Positions 8,490 to 16,566 of a stretch of 52,597 bases of DNA are shown piece after piece (positions within the stretch are counted from its first letter, which is position 1; every line of letters starts with the position of its first letter). Location of the stretch: contig DASTMZ010000126.1 of the NCBI GenBank assembly GCA_035713725.1, positions 1 to 52,597 of the forward strand, given 5' to 3'. Under the pieces are notes generated by a model. It saw nothing but the letters and a program-made list of their open reading frames with translations, ran no database searches and was not told the origin of the DNA. Both the position numbers and the translations under genes were made by a program. This stretch comes from DASQPR01 sp035713725 (GTDB taxonomy: Bacteria > Actinomycetota > Actinomycetes > Mycobacteriales > Micromonosporaceae).

Positions 8490-9482
8490 TCAGGCGCCCG
8501 ACGATCCCCGCCGAGACTTTCCGGTCGAGCCGCCGTTGCCGGCGCCGCCGCCGTTCGCCTTGCCACCGGCGTCCGGACCCTTGGCGGCACCGTCGGTGGG
8601 TGTGTCGGCAGCGCCGCTCGGGGTGTCGGAGTCATCGGGAGCGGCGTCCGAATCCGTTGCCGCGCCGCCGTTCGCGCTCTCGCCGGTCGCGCTCTCGCCG
8701 GTCGCCGCGGCATCGCCTGCGCCGTCCTCGGCGGGGACGGGTGGTGCGGGCGCCTCAGTGGTGGCCGGCGCGGTGGCCACGTTCGCGTTGGCCAGCAGCG
8801 GCGACAGAGCGGCACCAGTGATCCGACGGAACTTCCGGCCGATTCGATCGCGGTCGAGCACTGCGACCTCGAGCTGGTTCGGGTCGATGGTGCGCGGCTT
8901 GCCGCCCTCACCGCCGACCGAGGCGATCGACTCCACCGCGAGCTGGATCGCGTCGGTCAGCGACATTTCCAACGAGTGCCGCTCGCGCAGCATCTTGGAC
9001 AGCACGTCGGTCTGGCCGCCCATCGCGAGGAACCCAAGCTCCTCCTGGGCCTGGCCGTCGTACGTGATGCGGTAGAGCTCGTCGGTGCCGGGTGTCTCGG
9101 ACACCTCCGCGATGCAGATCTCCACTTCGTACGGCTTCGTCTCGACGGTGAAGATCGAGCCGAGCGTCTGCGCGAATGCCGTGGCGATCGCACGACCCGT
9201 GACGTCGCGACGGTCGTACGAGTAGCCGCGCAGGTCGGCCATCCGTACGCCGGCGGCGCGCAGGTTCTCGAACTCGTTGTAGCGGCCGACCGCGGCAAAG
9301 CCGATCCGGTCGTAGATCTCGCTGACCTTGTGGAGTGCCTTCGACGGGTTCTCGGTTACGAACAACACCCCGCCCGCATAACTCATCACCACGACGTTGC
9401 GCCCACGCGCGATCATCTTGCGCGCGAACTCCGAGCGGTCGCGCATGATCTGCTCGGGTGACGCGTAGAACTGCATGGCCAC
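8490..9482 (-). CDS. prcA: 20S proteasome alpha subunit PrcA, with long C-terminal tail
   Basis: PrcA forms the outer gated heptameric rings of the 20S core. The alpha signature is present: YASPEQIMRDRSEFARKMIARG, a VVVMSYAGGVLFV strand, and RIGFAAVGRYNEFENLRAAGV. The conserved fold ends near residue 235. About 95 more residues follow, made almost only of Ala, Gly, Ser, Thr, Asp, Glu and Pro, including a tandem TGESA repeat, and end in a basic GKSRRGSSGA. Usual actinobacterial PrcA is about 250-260 residues, here 330. The GTG at 9482 was chosen because GAGGAG lies 10 bases upstream. An ATG two codons later is possible. It is 65 bases downstream of prcB. Confidence 0.96.
   Translation of the reverse strand: MAMQFYASPEQIMRDRSEFARKMIARGRNVVVMSYAGGVLFVTENPSKALHKVSEIYDRIGFAAVGRYNEFENLRAAGVRMADLRGYSYDRRDVTGRAIATAFAQTLGSIFTVETKPYEVEICIAEVSETPGTDELYRITYDGQAQEELGFLAMGGQTDVLSKMLRERHSLEMSLTDAIQLAVESIASVGGEGGKPRTIDPNQLEVAVLDRDRIGRKFRRITGAALSPLLANANVATAPATTEAPAPPVPAEDGAGDAAATGESATGESANGGAATDSDAAPDDSDTPSGAADTPTDGAAKGPDAGGKANGGGAGNGGSTGKSRRGSSGA
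8674..8703 (-). repeat. 15-bp tandem repeat coding for TGESA inside the prcA tail
   Basis: Two perfect 15-bp copies stand head to tail and encode TGESATGESA. A related ANGGAATDSD stretch follows. Slippage at such repeats could change the tail length without breaking the frame. Confidence 0.75.
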
Positions 9483-9547
9483 GGTGTGCGGTCTCCTCGG
9501 TCAGCGGTCGCCGGAGCGCGTGCGGTCCGGGTGGTCGGTGGTCTCGG

Positions 9548-10414
9548 TTATGGCGTCGGCTCAGCGGTGCGGGCCGCGATGATCTCCTCGGCCAACGTGG
9601 CCGTCTCGGCGTCCGTCAAGCGGTGCGTGCCCTGCGCGGTCGCGGTCATCACCACCGGGAAGATCTTGCGGGTCAGGTCGGGTCCGCCGGTTGCCGTGTC
9701 GTCGTCGGCGGCGTCGTAGAGCGCTTCGATCGCCAGGCGCGTCGCGGCCTCGGTGGCCACACCGGTGCGGTACGTCTTCTTCAGCGATGATTTCGCGAAC
9801 AGCGATCCCGAGCCGATCGCGTCGTAGCCCGTCTCCTCGTAGACACCGCCGGCCACATCGAAGCCGAAGACCCGGCCGACGCGGGTGGGATCCGTGGCGT
9901 CGAGGTCGAATCCGGCGAAGAGCGGGATGACCGCGAGGCCCTGCATCGCGGCACCGAGATTGTTGCGCACCAGGGTCGCCAACCGGTTTGCCTTGCCGTC
10001 CAACGACAGCACGGTGCCCTCGATCTTCTCGTAGTGCTCGAGCTCGACCTGGAACAGCCGGATGAGCTCGATGCCGACACCGGCCGTGCCGGCCATGCCG
10101 ATGCACGAGTAGGCGTCGGCCGCGTGCACCTTCTGGATGTCCCGGCTCGCGATCAAATTGCCCATGGTGGCCCGGCGGTCCCCGGCCATCACGACACCAT
10201 CCACGCAGCTGATCGCGACGATCGTGGTGGCGTGCGGCGCCATCTCCGGCGCGGGCACCATGACACCGGCCGGCAGCGGTCGCGTGCCGGGCAGCATGTG
10301 TGGCGCGGTGCGCGTCAGGAAGTCGGTGAAAGACGACTCACCCGCGACGCGATACGACGCGGGCAAGAAGCCGGGGAGCAGATCGGCCGGGGTACGGTCG
10401 GCGGGCAACGTCAC
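9548..10414 (-). CDS. prcB: 20S proteasome beta subunit PrcB (proprotein)
   Basis: PrcB forms the inner proteolytic rings. The 288-residue precursor has a 62-residue propeptide that must be removed to expose the nucleophile T63 (HATTIVAI). Counting T63 as T1, D17 (GDRR) and K33 (RDIQKV) are present, as are the SGSLFAKSS loop and LYDAADDDTATGGPD. The residue before the cleavage site is alanine where family members I recall have glycine. The GTG start overlaps the pup stop (GTGA at 10411-10414), so PrcB output is tied to Pup. Confidence 0.97.
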   Translation of the reverse strand: MTLPADRTPADLLPGFLPASYRVAGESSFTDFLTRTAPHMLPGTRPLPAGVMVPAPEMAPHATTIVAISCVDGVVMAGDRRATMGNLIASRDIQKVHAADAYSCIGMAGTAGVGIELIRLFQVELEHYEKIEGTVLSLDGKANRLATLVRNNLGAAMQGLAVIPLFAGFDLDATDPTRVGRVFGFDVAGGVYEETGYDAIGSGSLFAKSSLKKTYRTGVATEAATRLAIEALYDAADDDTATGGPDLTRKIFPVVMTATAQGTHRLTDAETATLAEEIIAARTAEPTP

Positions 10415-10629
10415 TGACCACCCTTCTGCACATACCCGCGTACGAATTCCTCGGCGTTCTCCTCCAGCACCGAGTCGATCTCGTCCAGCAGGTCGTCAAC
10501 GTCTTCGGTGAGCTTCTCCTGGCGCTCGGCGACCTCAGGGTCGACGGCCGGCGCGACGTCGTCTTCGATCTCGTTGTCGCGCCGGGACCGGCCAGACTGT
10601 GACTGGCCGCCGGTGTCGCGAGTAGCCAT
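10411..10629 (-). CDS. pup: Prokaryotic ubiquitin-like protein Pup
   Basis: This 72-residue, highly charged, intrinsically disordered protein has a conserved coiled-coil-forming segment (EDVDDLLDEIDSVLEENAEEFVRGYVQKG) and ends in GGQ. The terminal glutamine must be deamidated by Dop to glutamate before PafA can ligate it. The N-terminal half (ATRDTGGQSQSGRSRRDNE) engages the ATPase pore. The ATG at 10629 was chosen because of a perfect GAGGAGG ribosome binding site 5 bases upstream, although the frame opens further. The strong site fits the high Pup amounts needed. Confidence 0.97.
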   Translation of the reverse strand: MATRDTGGQSQSGRSRRDNEIEDDVAPAVDPEVAERQEKLTEDVDDLLDEIDSVLEENAEEFVRGYVQKGGQ

Positions 10630-10712
10630 GGATGCCTCCTCGTGTGGTGCGTACCTCAAAACCTACCTCGCTAGCGCCCGCGCGGCGCTCATCCGCCCCG
10701 CTAGTCGCGCCG

Positions 10713-12221
10713 TCAGGTAGTGGTGATTGCCTCGAGCAGATCCTTCGCGCTCGGGCAGCGATCGAACAGCGAGCCGACGTGCACCTTCGTGCCACGCTCT
10801 GGCTCCATCATGGGTACCCGCACCAACGAGTCGCGTCCCACGTCGAAGATCACCGAGTCCCAGCTCGCGGCGACCACCTCCGAGCTGTATTGCGCGAGGC
10901 AGCGACCGCGGAAATATGCCCGGGTGTCCTCGGGCGGCTCGGCCATGGCGTGGCGCACCTGATCCGCGTCGAACAGCGTCTGCATCGAGCCGCGCGCCAC
11001 GAGCCGGTGGTAGAGGCCCTTCTCCGGTCGTACGTCGGCGTATTGCAGGTCGACCAATTGCAGCTTCGGCGACGCCCAACCGAGTTCCTCGCGCTCGCGG
11101 TAGCCCTCCAGCAGCCGCAGCTTCGCCACCCAGTCGAGTTGATCGGCGCAGCCCATCGCATCGCGGCCGAGCTGATCCAGCACCGCTTCCCACCTTTGCA
11201 TGACCTCGGTGGTCGGCTCGTCGGAGTCACGTGACTCCAAAAACGACGAGGCGCGCTCGAAGAATGCCCATTGCAGATCCAACGCGGTAAGCCGTCGGCC
11301 GTCCCGAAGGCGTACCAGATGCTTTAGACCCGGATCGTGGCTGACTTGCTTGAGCTCGGTGACCGGATCGGCGATCGCCAGATCACCGGCCATCTCCTTC
11401 GCCTCGATCATTGCCAGCACGAGTGACGTGGTGCCGACCTTGAGGAGTGTCGACACCTCGGACAGATTCGCGTCACCGATGATGACGTGCAGCCGGCGAT
11501 ACTTGTCGGCGTCCGCGTGCGGCTCGTCGCGCGTGTTGATGATCGGCCGCTTCAGCGTCGTCTCGAGACCGACCTCGACCTCGAAGAAGTCGGCGCGCTG
11601 CGAGATCTGGAAGCCGGCCGTCGAACCGTCCTGCCCGATGCCGACCCGCCCGGCGCCACAGATGATCTGGCGGGTCACGAAGAACGGCGTCAGGTAGGCC
11701 ACGATGTCCGCGAACGGGGTCTGCCGGGACATCAGATAGTTCTCGTGCGCGCCATAGGACGCGCCCTTGTTGTCGGTGTTGTTCTTGTAGAGGTTGATGA
11801 CACCGGTGCCCGGCACGGTGGCGGCGCGCCGCGCCGCCTCGGCCATGACACGCTCGCCTGCCTTGTCCCACAACACGACGTCGCGCGGATTGGTGCACTC
11901 CGGCGTCGAATATTCCGGGTGCGCATGGTCGACGTAGAGCCGTGCGCCGTTGGTCAGGATGACGTTCGCGAGGCCGATGTCCTCGTCGGCCAGCGCCTCG
12001 GCCGGGTCATAAAGCGCGCCGGAGTAGCTGAAACCGCGGGCGTCCCGCAGCGGCGACTCTTCCTCGTAGTCCCACCGGGCGCGGCCGCCGCGGGCGAGTT
12101 CGGGTCGAGCCGCGTAGGCATTGACGATCTGTGACGACGTCACCATCGGGTTGGCGGCCGGCTGGCCAGGCACCGAGATGCCGTACTCGATCTCCGTGCC
12201 CATGATCCGCCGAACACTCAT
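10713..12221 (-). CDS. dop: Pup deamidase/depupylase Dop
   Basis: Dop converts Pup-Gln to Pup-Glu and also removes Pup from conjugates. It is a structural paralogue of PafA and needs ATP as cofactor. The start MSVRRIMGTEIEYG contains the metal-binding glutamates, followed by HAHPEYSTPECTNP, NNTDNKGASYGAHENY and NTRDEPHADADKYRRLHVI. The Dop-specific loop after residue 40 (ARGGRARWDYEEESPLRDARGF), absent from PafA, separates the two. The 502-residue length is typical. ATG 12221 is preceded by GAGGG 5 bases upstream. The gene is followed by pup after 83 bases. Confidence 0.96.
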   Translation of the reverse strand: MSVRRIMGTEIEYGISVPGQPAANPMVTSSQIVNAYAARPELARGGRARWDYEEESPLRDARGFSYSGALYDPAEALADEDIGLANVILTNGARLYVDHAHPEYSTPECTNPRDVVLWDKAGERVMAEAARRAATVPGTGVINLYKNNTDNKGASYGAHENYLMSRQTPFADIVAYLTPFFVTRQIICGAGRVGIGQDGSTAGFQISQRADFFEVEVGLETTLKRPIINTRDEPHADADKYRRLHVIIGDANLSEVSTLLKVGTTSLVLAMIEAKEMAGDLAIADPVTELKQVSHDPGLKHLVRLRDGRRLTALDLQWAFFERASSFLESRDSDEPTTEVMQRWEAVLDQLGRDAMGCADQLDWVAKLRLLEGYREREELGWASPKLQLVDLQYADVRPEKGLYHRLVARGSMQTLFDADQVRHAMAEPPEDTRAYFRGRCLAQYSSEVVAASWDSVIFDVGRDSLVRVPMMEPERGTKVHVGSLFDRCPSAKDLLEAITTT

Positions 12222-12444
12222 GCACGCCCTCGCTCGCTCATGCCCACCCTCGCGTCCCACCTTCGCGTCGCTCGCGTCCCCACCGCTCGCGTCGCGGTGA
12301 TGCACCGGTGACCGATCCAATGAGCCTAGAGTGCCACGCTGACACGCGGCCCACCGGACCAACCGTGTGGGCGCCCGCGGCCGGCGTGAAAAATGCGTAC
12401 CCACGGATTTCACTGGCGGCACTGACCACAGGCCCCTTCAGGCC

Positions 12445-12476
12445 GGCGGGCGGTGACCCGAAGGTCACCGCCCGCC
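12445..12476 (-). terminator. Hairpin downstream of arc with UUCG loop
   Basis: A perfect 14-bp stem (12445-12458 with 12463-12476) closes a 4-base loop that reads TTCG on the minus strand, with a C-G closing pair, the exceptionally stable cUUCGg tetraloop. It starts 16 bases after the arc stop. There is no T-run, as is common for GC-rich actinobacterial terminators. Confidence 0.75.
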
Positions 12477-12491
12477 CGACGCGAGTGCTGG

Positions 12492-14258
12492 TCAGAGGTA
12501 CTGACCTGTGTTCGTTACCGTGTCGATGGACCGGCCCGCGTCGGCACCCTTGCCTCCGGAGATCAGCGTCCGGATGTAGACAATGCGCTCGCCCTTCTTG
12601 CCTGAGATGCGCGCCCAGTCGTCGGGATTCGTGGTGTTCGGCAGGTCCTCGTTCTCGCGGAACTCGTCGACGCACGCGTCCAGCAGATGCTGCAGCCGCA
12701 AGCCCTTGCGACCGGAGGACAGGAACTCCTTGATCGCCATCTTCTTGCCGCGGTCGACGATGTTCTGAATCATCGCACCGGAGTTGAAGTCCTTGAAGTA
12801 GAGCACTTCCTTGTCACCGTTGGCGTAGGTCACCTCGAGGAAGCGGTTCTCGTCGGTCTCCGAATACATCCGGAGCACGGCCGCCTGGATCATCGCGGCC
12901 ACGCATGCCTCCGCGTCGCCGCCGTGCTCGGCCAAGTCGTCGGGGTGAAGCGGAAGTCCGGAGATGATGTACTTCGAGAAAATGTCCTTCGCCGCCTCGG
13001 CATCCGGACGCTCGATCTTGATCTTCACGTCCAGTCGGCCCGGCCGCAGGATCGCCGGGTCGATCATGTCCTCGCGGTTGGACGCGCCGATCACGATGAC
13101 GTTCTCCAGCCCCTCCACGCCGTCGATCTCGGACAGCAGCTGCGGGACGATCGTGTTCTCCACGTCGGACGAGACGCCCGAGCCGCGGGTCCGGAACACC
13201 GAGTCCATCTCGTCGAAGAACACGATGACCGGTGTGCCTTCGCTCGCCTTTTCGCGGGCGCGCTGGAAGATCAGCCGGATGTGCCGCTCGGTCTCGCCGA
13301 CATACTTGTTCAGCAGCTCCGGGCCCTTGATGTTGAGGAAGTAGCTGGTGTGCTTCTCCTCGCCCCGGCGCTCGGCCATCTGCTTGGCCAGCGAGTTCGC
13401 GACCGCCTTGGCGATGAGTGTCTTGCCGCAGCCGGGCGGGCCGTAGAGCAGGATGCCCTTCGGCGGCCGCAACTGGTGCTCGCGGAACAGGTCGGCGTGC
13501 AGGAACGGCAGCTCGACGGCGTCGCGGATCTGCTCGATCTGGCGGTCGAGGCCACCGATATCCGCGTACCCGACGTCCGGCACCTCCTCCAGCACCAGCT
13601 CTTCGACCTCGCTCTTCGGGATGCGCTCGTACGCGTATCCCGACCGCGCCTCGATCATCAGCGAGTCGCCGGCTCGCAACGGCGCGCCGATCAGTGTCTC
13701 GGCGAGGAACACGATGCGCTCCTCGTCGGCGTGCGAAATGACCAGCGCGCGGTCACCGCCGTCGAGAATCTCCTTGAACATGACGACCTCGCCGACCCGT
13801 TCGAAACCGAACGCGTCCACGATGTTCAGCGCATCGTTGAGCAGCACCTCCTGGCCGCGGCGCAGCTTGTCGACCTCGATCGACGGAGACACCGCCACAC
13901 GCAGCTTCCGGCCACCAGTGAAGATGTCCACCGTGCCGTCGTCGTGCCGGGACAGGAAGACGCCATAGCCGCTCGGCGGCTGCGCGAGGCGGTCGATCTC
14001 CTCCTTGAGCGTCACGATCTGGCCGCGCGCCTCCTTGAGGGTGGCCACCAGCCGGTCGTTGTTCTCGGTGAGTCGAGCAAGCTGCGCCTGCGTGGCCGCG
14101 AGCCGCTCTTCGAGCTGGCGCACGTGCCTCGGGCTTTCGGTCAGCTTGCGCCGCACTAGGGCGAGTTCCTCCTGAAGGAACGCGACCTGGGTGGAGAGAT
14201 CATGGGATTCCTTCTCCCACCGTGCGGCGCGCGTCTCCGCGTCGTCGCTGCGTGCCAC
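12492..14258 (-). CDS. arc: Proteasome-activating AAA ATPase ARC/Mpa
   Basis: This is the hexameric unfoldase that recognises Pup and feeds targets into the 20S core. The 588 residues comprise an N-terminal coiled coil (about 15-95, the Pup docking site), two OB-type domains (about 96-225), and a AAA domain with Walker A GPPGCGKT (273-280), Walker B IVFFDE (345-350) and sensor or arginine finger segments (GASNREDMIDPAILRPGRLD). The C-terminal GQYL is the motif that docks on PrcA and opens the gate. GTG 14258 was chosen because GGAGG lies 6 bases upstream and the next residues match family N-termini. A 25-codon upstream extension is open but not conserved. Confidence 0.97.
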   Translation of the reverse strand: MARSDDAETRAARWEKESHDLSTQVAFLQEELALVRRKLTESPRHVRQLEERLAATQAQLARLTENNDRLVATLKEARGQIVTLKEEIDRLAQPPSGYGVFLSRHDDGTVDIFTGGRKLRVAVSPSIEVDKLRRGQEVLLNDALNIVDAFGFERVGEVVMFKEILDGGDRALVISHADEERIVFLAETLIGAPLRAGDSLMIEARSGYAYERIPKSEVEELVLEEVPDVGYADIGGLDRQIEQIRDAVELPFLHADLFREHQLRPPKGILLYGPPGCGKTLIAKAVANSLAKQMAERRGEEKHTSYFLNIKGPELLNKYVGETERHIRLIFQRAREKASEGTPVIVFFDEMDSVFRTRGSGVSSDVENTIVPQLLSEIDGVEGLENVIVIGASNREDMIDPAILRPGRLDVKIKIERPDAEAAKDIFSKYIISGLPLHPDDLAEHGGDAEACVAAMIQAAVLRMYSETDENRFLEVTYANGDKEVLYFKDFNSGAMIQNIVDRGKKMAIKEFLSSGRKGLRLQHLLDACVDEFRENEDLPNTTNPDDWARISGKKGERIVYIRTLISGGKGADAGRSIDTVTNTGQYL

Positions 14259-14293
14259 GTCCCACCTCCCCGGGGGCAAAGGTCTTGGTCTCC

Positions 14294-14299
14294 ACACTA
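14294..14299 (-). promoter_or_regulatory. Candidate -10 box of arc
   Basis: The minus strand reads TAGTGT about 36 bases before the arc start, giving a short leader that contains the GGAGG site. No convincing -35 is visible. Confidence 0.35.
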
Positions 14300-14551
14300 A
14301 CTGTTGCCGGCCCCTGCTGGCTCCTCCCGACACTGCGGTAGTCGGCTGTTTACAAAATCACCGCAGAACCGTGCCATGGAAAGACTTGCTACTGGCCGAC
14401 GGGCCGCCGTCCGGCCGCACGAGTTCCCACGATAGCCTCGGGTACCGTCGGGATTGGCCAGCGACGCGGAACGAACTAGACCGCCCGCTGGCACATCAGC
14501 CAAGATCAAATTCATTCGAAAACCGGTACGGGCAAACGGATAGGCGGGACG

Positions 14552-14833
14552 ATGACCGACGTGCTGCGGGTCTGGGTCGATCAGAACCTGTGCACTGGCG
14601 ATGGGTTGTGCGTGCAATACGCGCCCGAGGTCTTCGAGTTCGACATCGACGGACTCGCCTACGTCAAGGACTCCGACGGTGAGCTGCAACTGGTCGCGGG
14701 CGCGCGCGCTGACGTGCCGGCTCATCTGCGCCTTGAGGTCATCGACGCGGCCAAGGAGTGCCCCGGCGACTGCATCCACGTGGTCCGCGCCCTCGACGAC
14801 GTGGAGATCGCCGGTCCGGATGCGACCGACTAG
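14552..14833 (+). CDS. Small ferredoxin, probably [3Fe-4S]
   Basis: This is a 93-residue ferredoxin with a single cluster motif: CTGDGLC near the N-terminus, where Asp replaces the second cysteine of the usual CxxCxxC, and CPGDC near residue 70. The Asp substitution and lone motif are typical of 3Fe-type ferredoxins that serve cytochromes P450 and other oxygenases in actinobacteria. It is divergent from arc across 293 bases, a location conserved in this group. No P450 gene is in the window, so its partner is unknown. The ATG follows GGCGGG closely. A TAGGCG box lies at about 14541, but its last base does not fit. Confidence 0.92.
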   Translation: MTDVLRVWVDQNLCTGDGLCVQYAPEVFEFDIDGLAYVKDSDGELQLVAGARADVPAHLRLEVIDAAKECPGDCIHVVRALDDVEIAGPDATD

Positions 14834-14906
14834 TCGGGTTTACTCTGGTTTGTAGCTGTAACGTGCCCGATGAGCCATCGGAGCCGATCAGCGCACCGGC
14901 ACCGGC

Positions 14907-15479
14907 TCAGCGCACTGGCTGGCCGATCAGCGATGCGACGAGCTGAGCAAACTCCTCGAGGCGCGCGATCTGGCCCGGCCCGCCGTCGTCGAGCGTCTTG
15001 CCGAACCGCAAAGCGTCATGCCGGATCACCGTCTGGGTCTCCTCGAGCTGTCCGAATCCGGCCTCGTCGAGCGAGCTGAGCAGCAGGTACACGTCGGCGC
15101 TGTCGACCCGGGTCGAACCACCGCTGGTGCGACTCAGGCGCCGCCGGCAGCCGACCTCGGTCACCGCGGACAGCGGCACGACGCGCAACGACGATGTCAT
15201 GGACCCGGCGGGGCCGTCCCCGGGCGGTACGTCCTCGCCGTGCCAGAGCAGCAAGCGGCGGCCGTCGCACACCACGACCTCCTGCCACACGCCGTTGACC
15301 TCGTTGACGAATCGCTCGAGCGTGAAGCCGAGCACCGGCGAGCCGCCGAGCATGCTGGACAGGGCATCGATCGCGACGTCCGGGTCGCGAAGATACGCCC
15401 GCGCCGCCGAGTCGAGATCCGGGTATGGCGACCAGTCCGGAAACACCGCCGGCAGATCGCTGCTGCCATACGAGACCAT
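14907..15479 (-). CDS. Conserved actinobacterial protein of unknown function downstream of trmI
   Basis: This 190-residue soluble protein begins MVSYGSSDLPAVFPDWSPYPDLD, with alternating beta-type segments in the middle (VWQEVVVCDGRRLLLWHGED, SSLRVVPLSAVTEVGCRRRL) and an acidic-aromatic C-terminus ending FAQLVASLIGQPVR. No membrane segment or catalytic motif is visible. The middle looks like a PH-like or beta-barrel fold, but that is a guess. It directly abuts the trmI stop on the same strand, so it is almost certainly co-transcribed with trmI and the site-2 protease. Confidence 0.75.
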   Translation of the reverse strand: MVSYGSSDLPAVFPDWSPYPDLDSAARAYLRDPDVAIDALSSMLGGSPVLGFTLERFVNEVNGVWQEVVVCDGRRLLLWHGEDVPPGDGPAGSMTSSLRVVPLSAVTEVGCRRRLSRTSGGSTRVDSADVYLLLSSLDEAGFGQLEETQTVIRHDALRFGKTLDDGGPGQIARLEEFAQLVASLIGQPVR

Positions 15480-16526
15480 CTATCGACCTACCTGTCCTCC
15501 GGTGGCCTGATCGTCGGGCGCGATCGGCGGCGGCGCCACCGGCCGGTCGGCTGATCCCACCCCTGCGGGTGACGATGCGTCAACCGGCTCGGACGCGGAT
15601 GCGACTCGACCGACCATCGCGTCAGCTGCTTTGCGAGCGGAATACGCTTCGGCACCCTTGCTCGGCTTGCGGCGTCGAGGCGGCGCGGTGACGCCGGGAG
15701 CGAGCCTACGCGACGTGATCAGGAACGCGGTATGCGCGATCATCCGGTGATCCGGCCGGACCGCGAGCCCGTCGGCATGCCAGTCGCGCACCAGCGACTC
15801 CCAGGCACGCGGCTCGGTGAACCCGCCGTGCGCACGCAACGTCTCGACAAGCTCGGACAGTTGCGGGGTGGTCGCGACGTACCCGATGAACACGCCGCCC
15901 GGCACCAGTACGTGTTCGAGCAGGTCGATCAACTCCCACGGCGCGAGCATGTCCAGCACCACGCGGTCGTACCCGCTCTCGGCGGTGTCCGCGACATCAC
16001 CGACGCGCAACGTCCACGCCGGATGCGGACCACCGAAGAACGCGTCGACGTTGCGGCGCGCAATCGCTGCGAAGTCCTCGCGGATCTCCCAACTGTGCAG
16101 CGTGCCGTGCGCACCGACGGCGCGCAGCAGCGAGCATGACAGCGCGCCGGAACCGGCGCCGGCCTCCAGCACACGCGCGCCGGGGAACACGTCGCCCATT
16201 GCGACGATCTGCGCCGCGTCCTTCGGATAGATGACCTGGGCGCCGCGCGGCATGGACAGCACGTAGTCGGCGAGCAGTGGTCGTAGCGCGAGGTAGGTCG
16301 TGCCGCCCGACGAACCGACCACGCTGCCGTCCGGCGCACCGATCAGCTCGTCGTGCGCGACGATGCCGCGATGCGTGTGATAGACGGCGCCCGGCTCCAG
16401 CACAATCGTGTGCATGCGGCCCTTCGGGTCGGTGAGCTGCACGCGGTCACCGGCGCGGAAAGGGCCGCTCGGCACCCGGCCGATGGTCGTGTCGACGCGC
16501 GGCGCGGACGTGTCCGCTTGGCTCAC
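15480..16526 (-). CDS. trmI: tRNA (adenine-58-N1)-methyltransferase TrmI
   Basis: TrmI methylates A58 in the T-loop of tRNA using S-adenosylmethionine, acting as a tetramer. This 348-residue protein has an N-terminal beta domain (GPFRAGDRVQLTDPKGR, HTHRGIVAHDELIG). The Rossmann methyltransferase domain shows the SAM-binding loop VLEAGAGSGALSCSLL (about residue 120), the acidic WEIREDF strand and the family motif VLDMLAPWE. It ends in a 60-residue disordered tail longer than usual. GTG 16526 was chosen because AAGGGG stands 8 bases upstream and the preceding residues are not conserved. Upstream lies the site-2 protease gene after 40 bases. Confidence 0.94.
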   Translation of the reverse strand: MSQADTSAPRVDTTIGRVPSGPFRAGDRVQLTDPKGRMHTIVLEPGAVYHTHRGIVAHDELIGAPDGSVVGSSGGTTYLALRPLLADYVLSMPRGAQVIYPKDAAQIVAMGDVFPGARVLEAGAGSGALSCSLLRAVGAHGTLHSWEIREDFAAIARRNVDAFFGGPHPAWTLRVGDVADTAESGYDRVVLDMLAPWELIDLLEHVLVPGGVFIGYVATTPQLSELVETLRAHGGFTEPRAWESLVRDWHADGLAVRPDHRMIAHTAFLITSRRLAPGVTAPPRRRKPSKGAEAYSARKAADAMVGRVASASEPVDASSPAGVGSADRPVAPPPIAPDDQATGGQVGR

Positions 16527-16566
16527 CGGGCGACCCCTTCGTACGCGGACTGTCGGCGTCCGCCGC

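Noticed and set aside
12687..14159. Plus-strand ORF of 490 codons opposite arc
   Set aside because: Antisense shadow of the AAA ATPase, with composition typical of reverse-frame reading.
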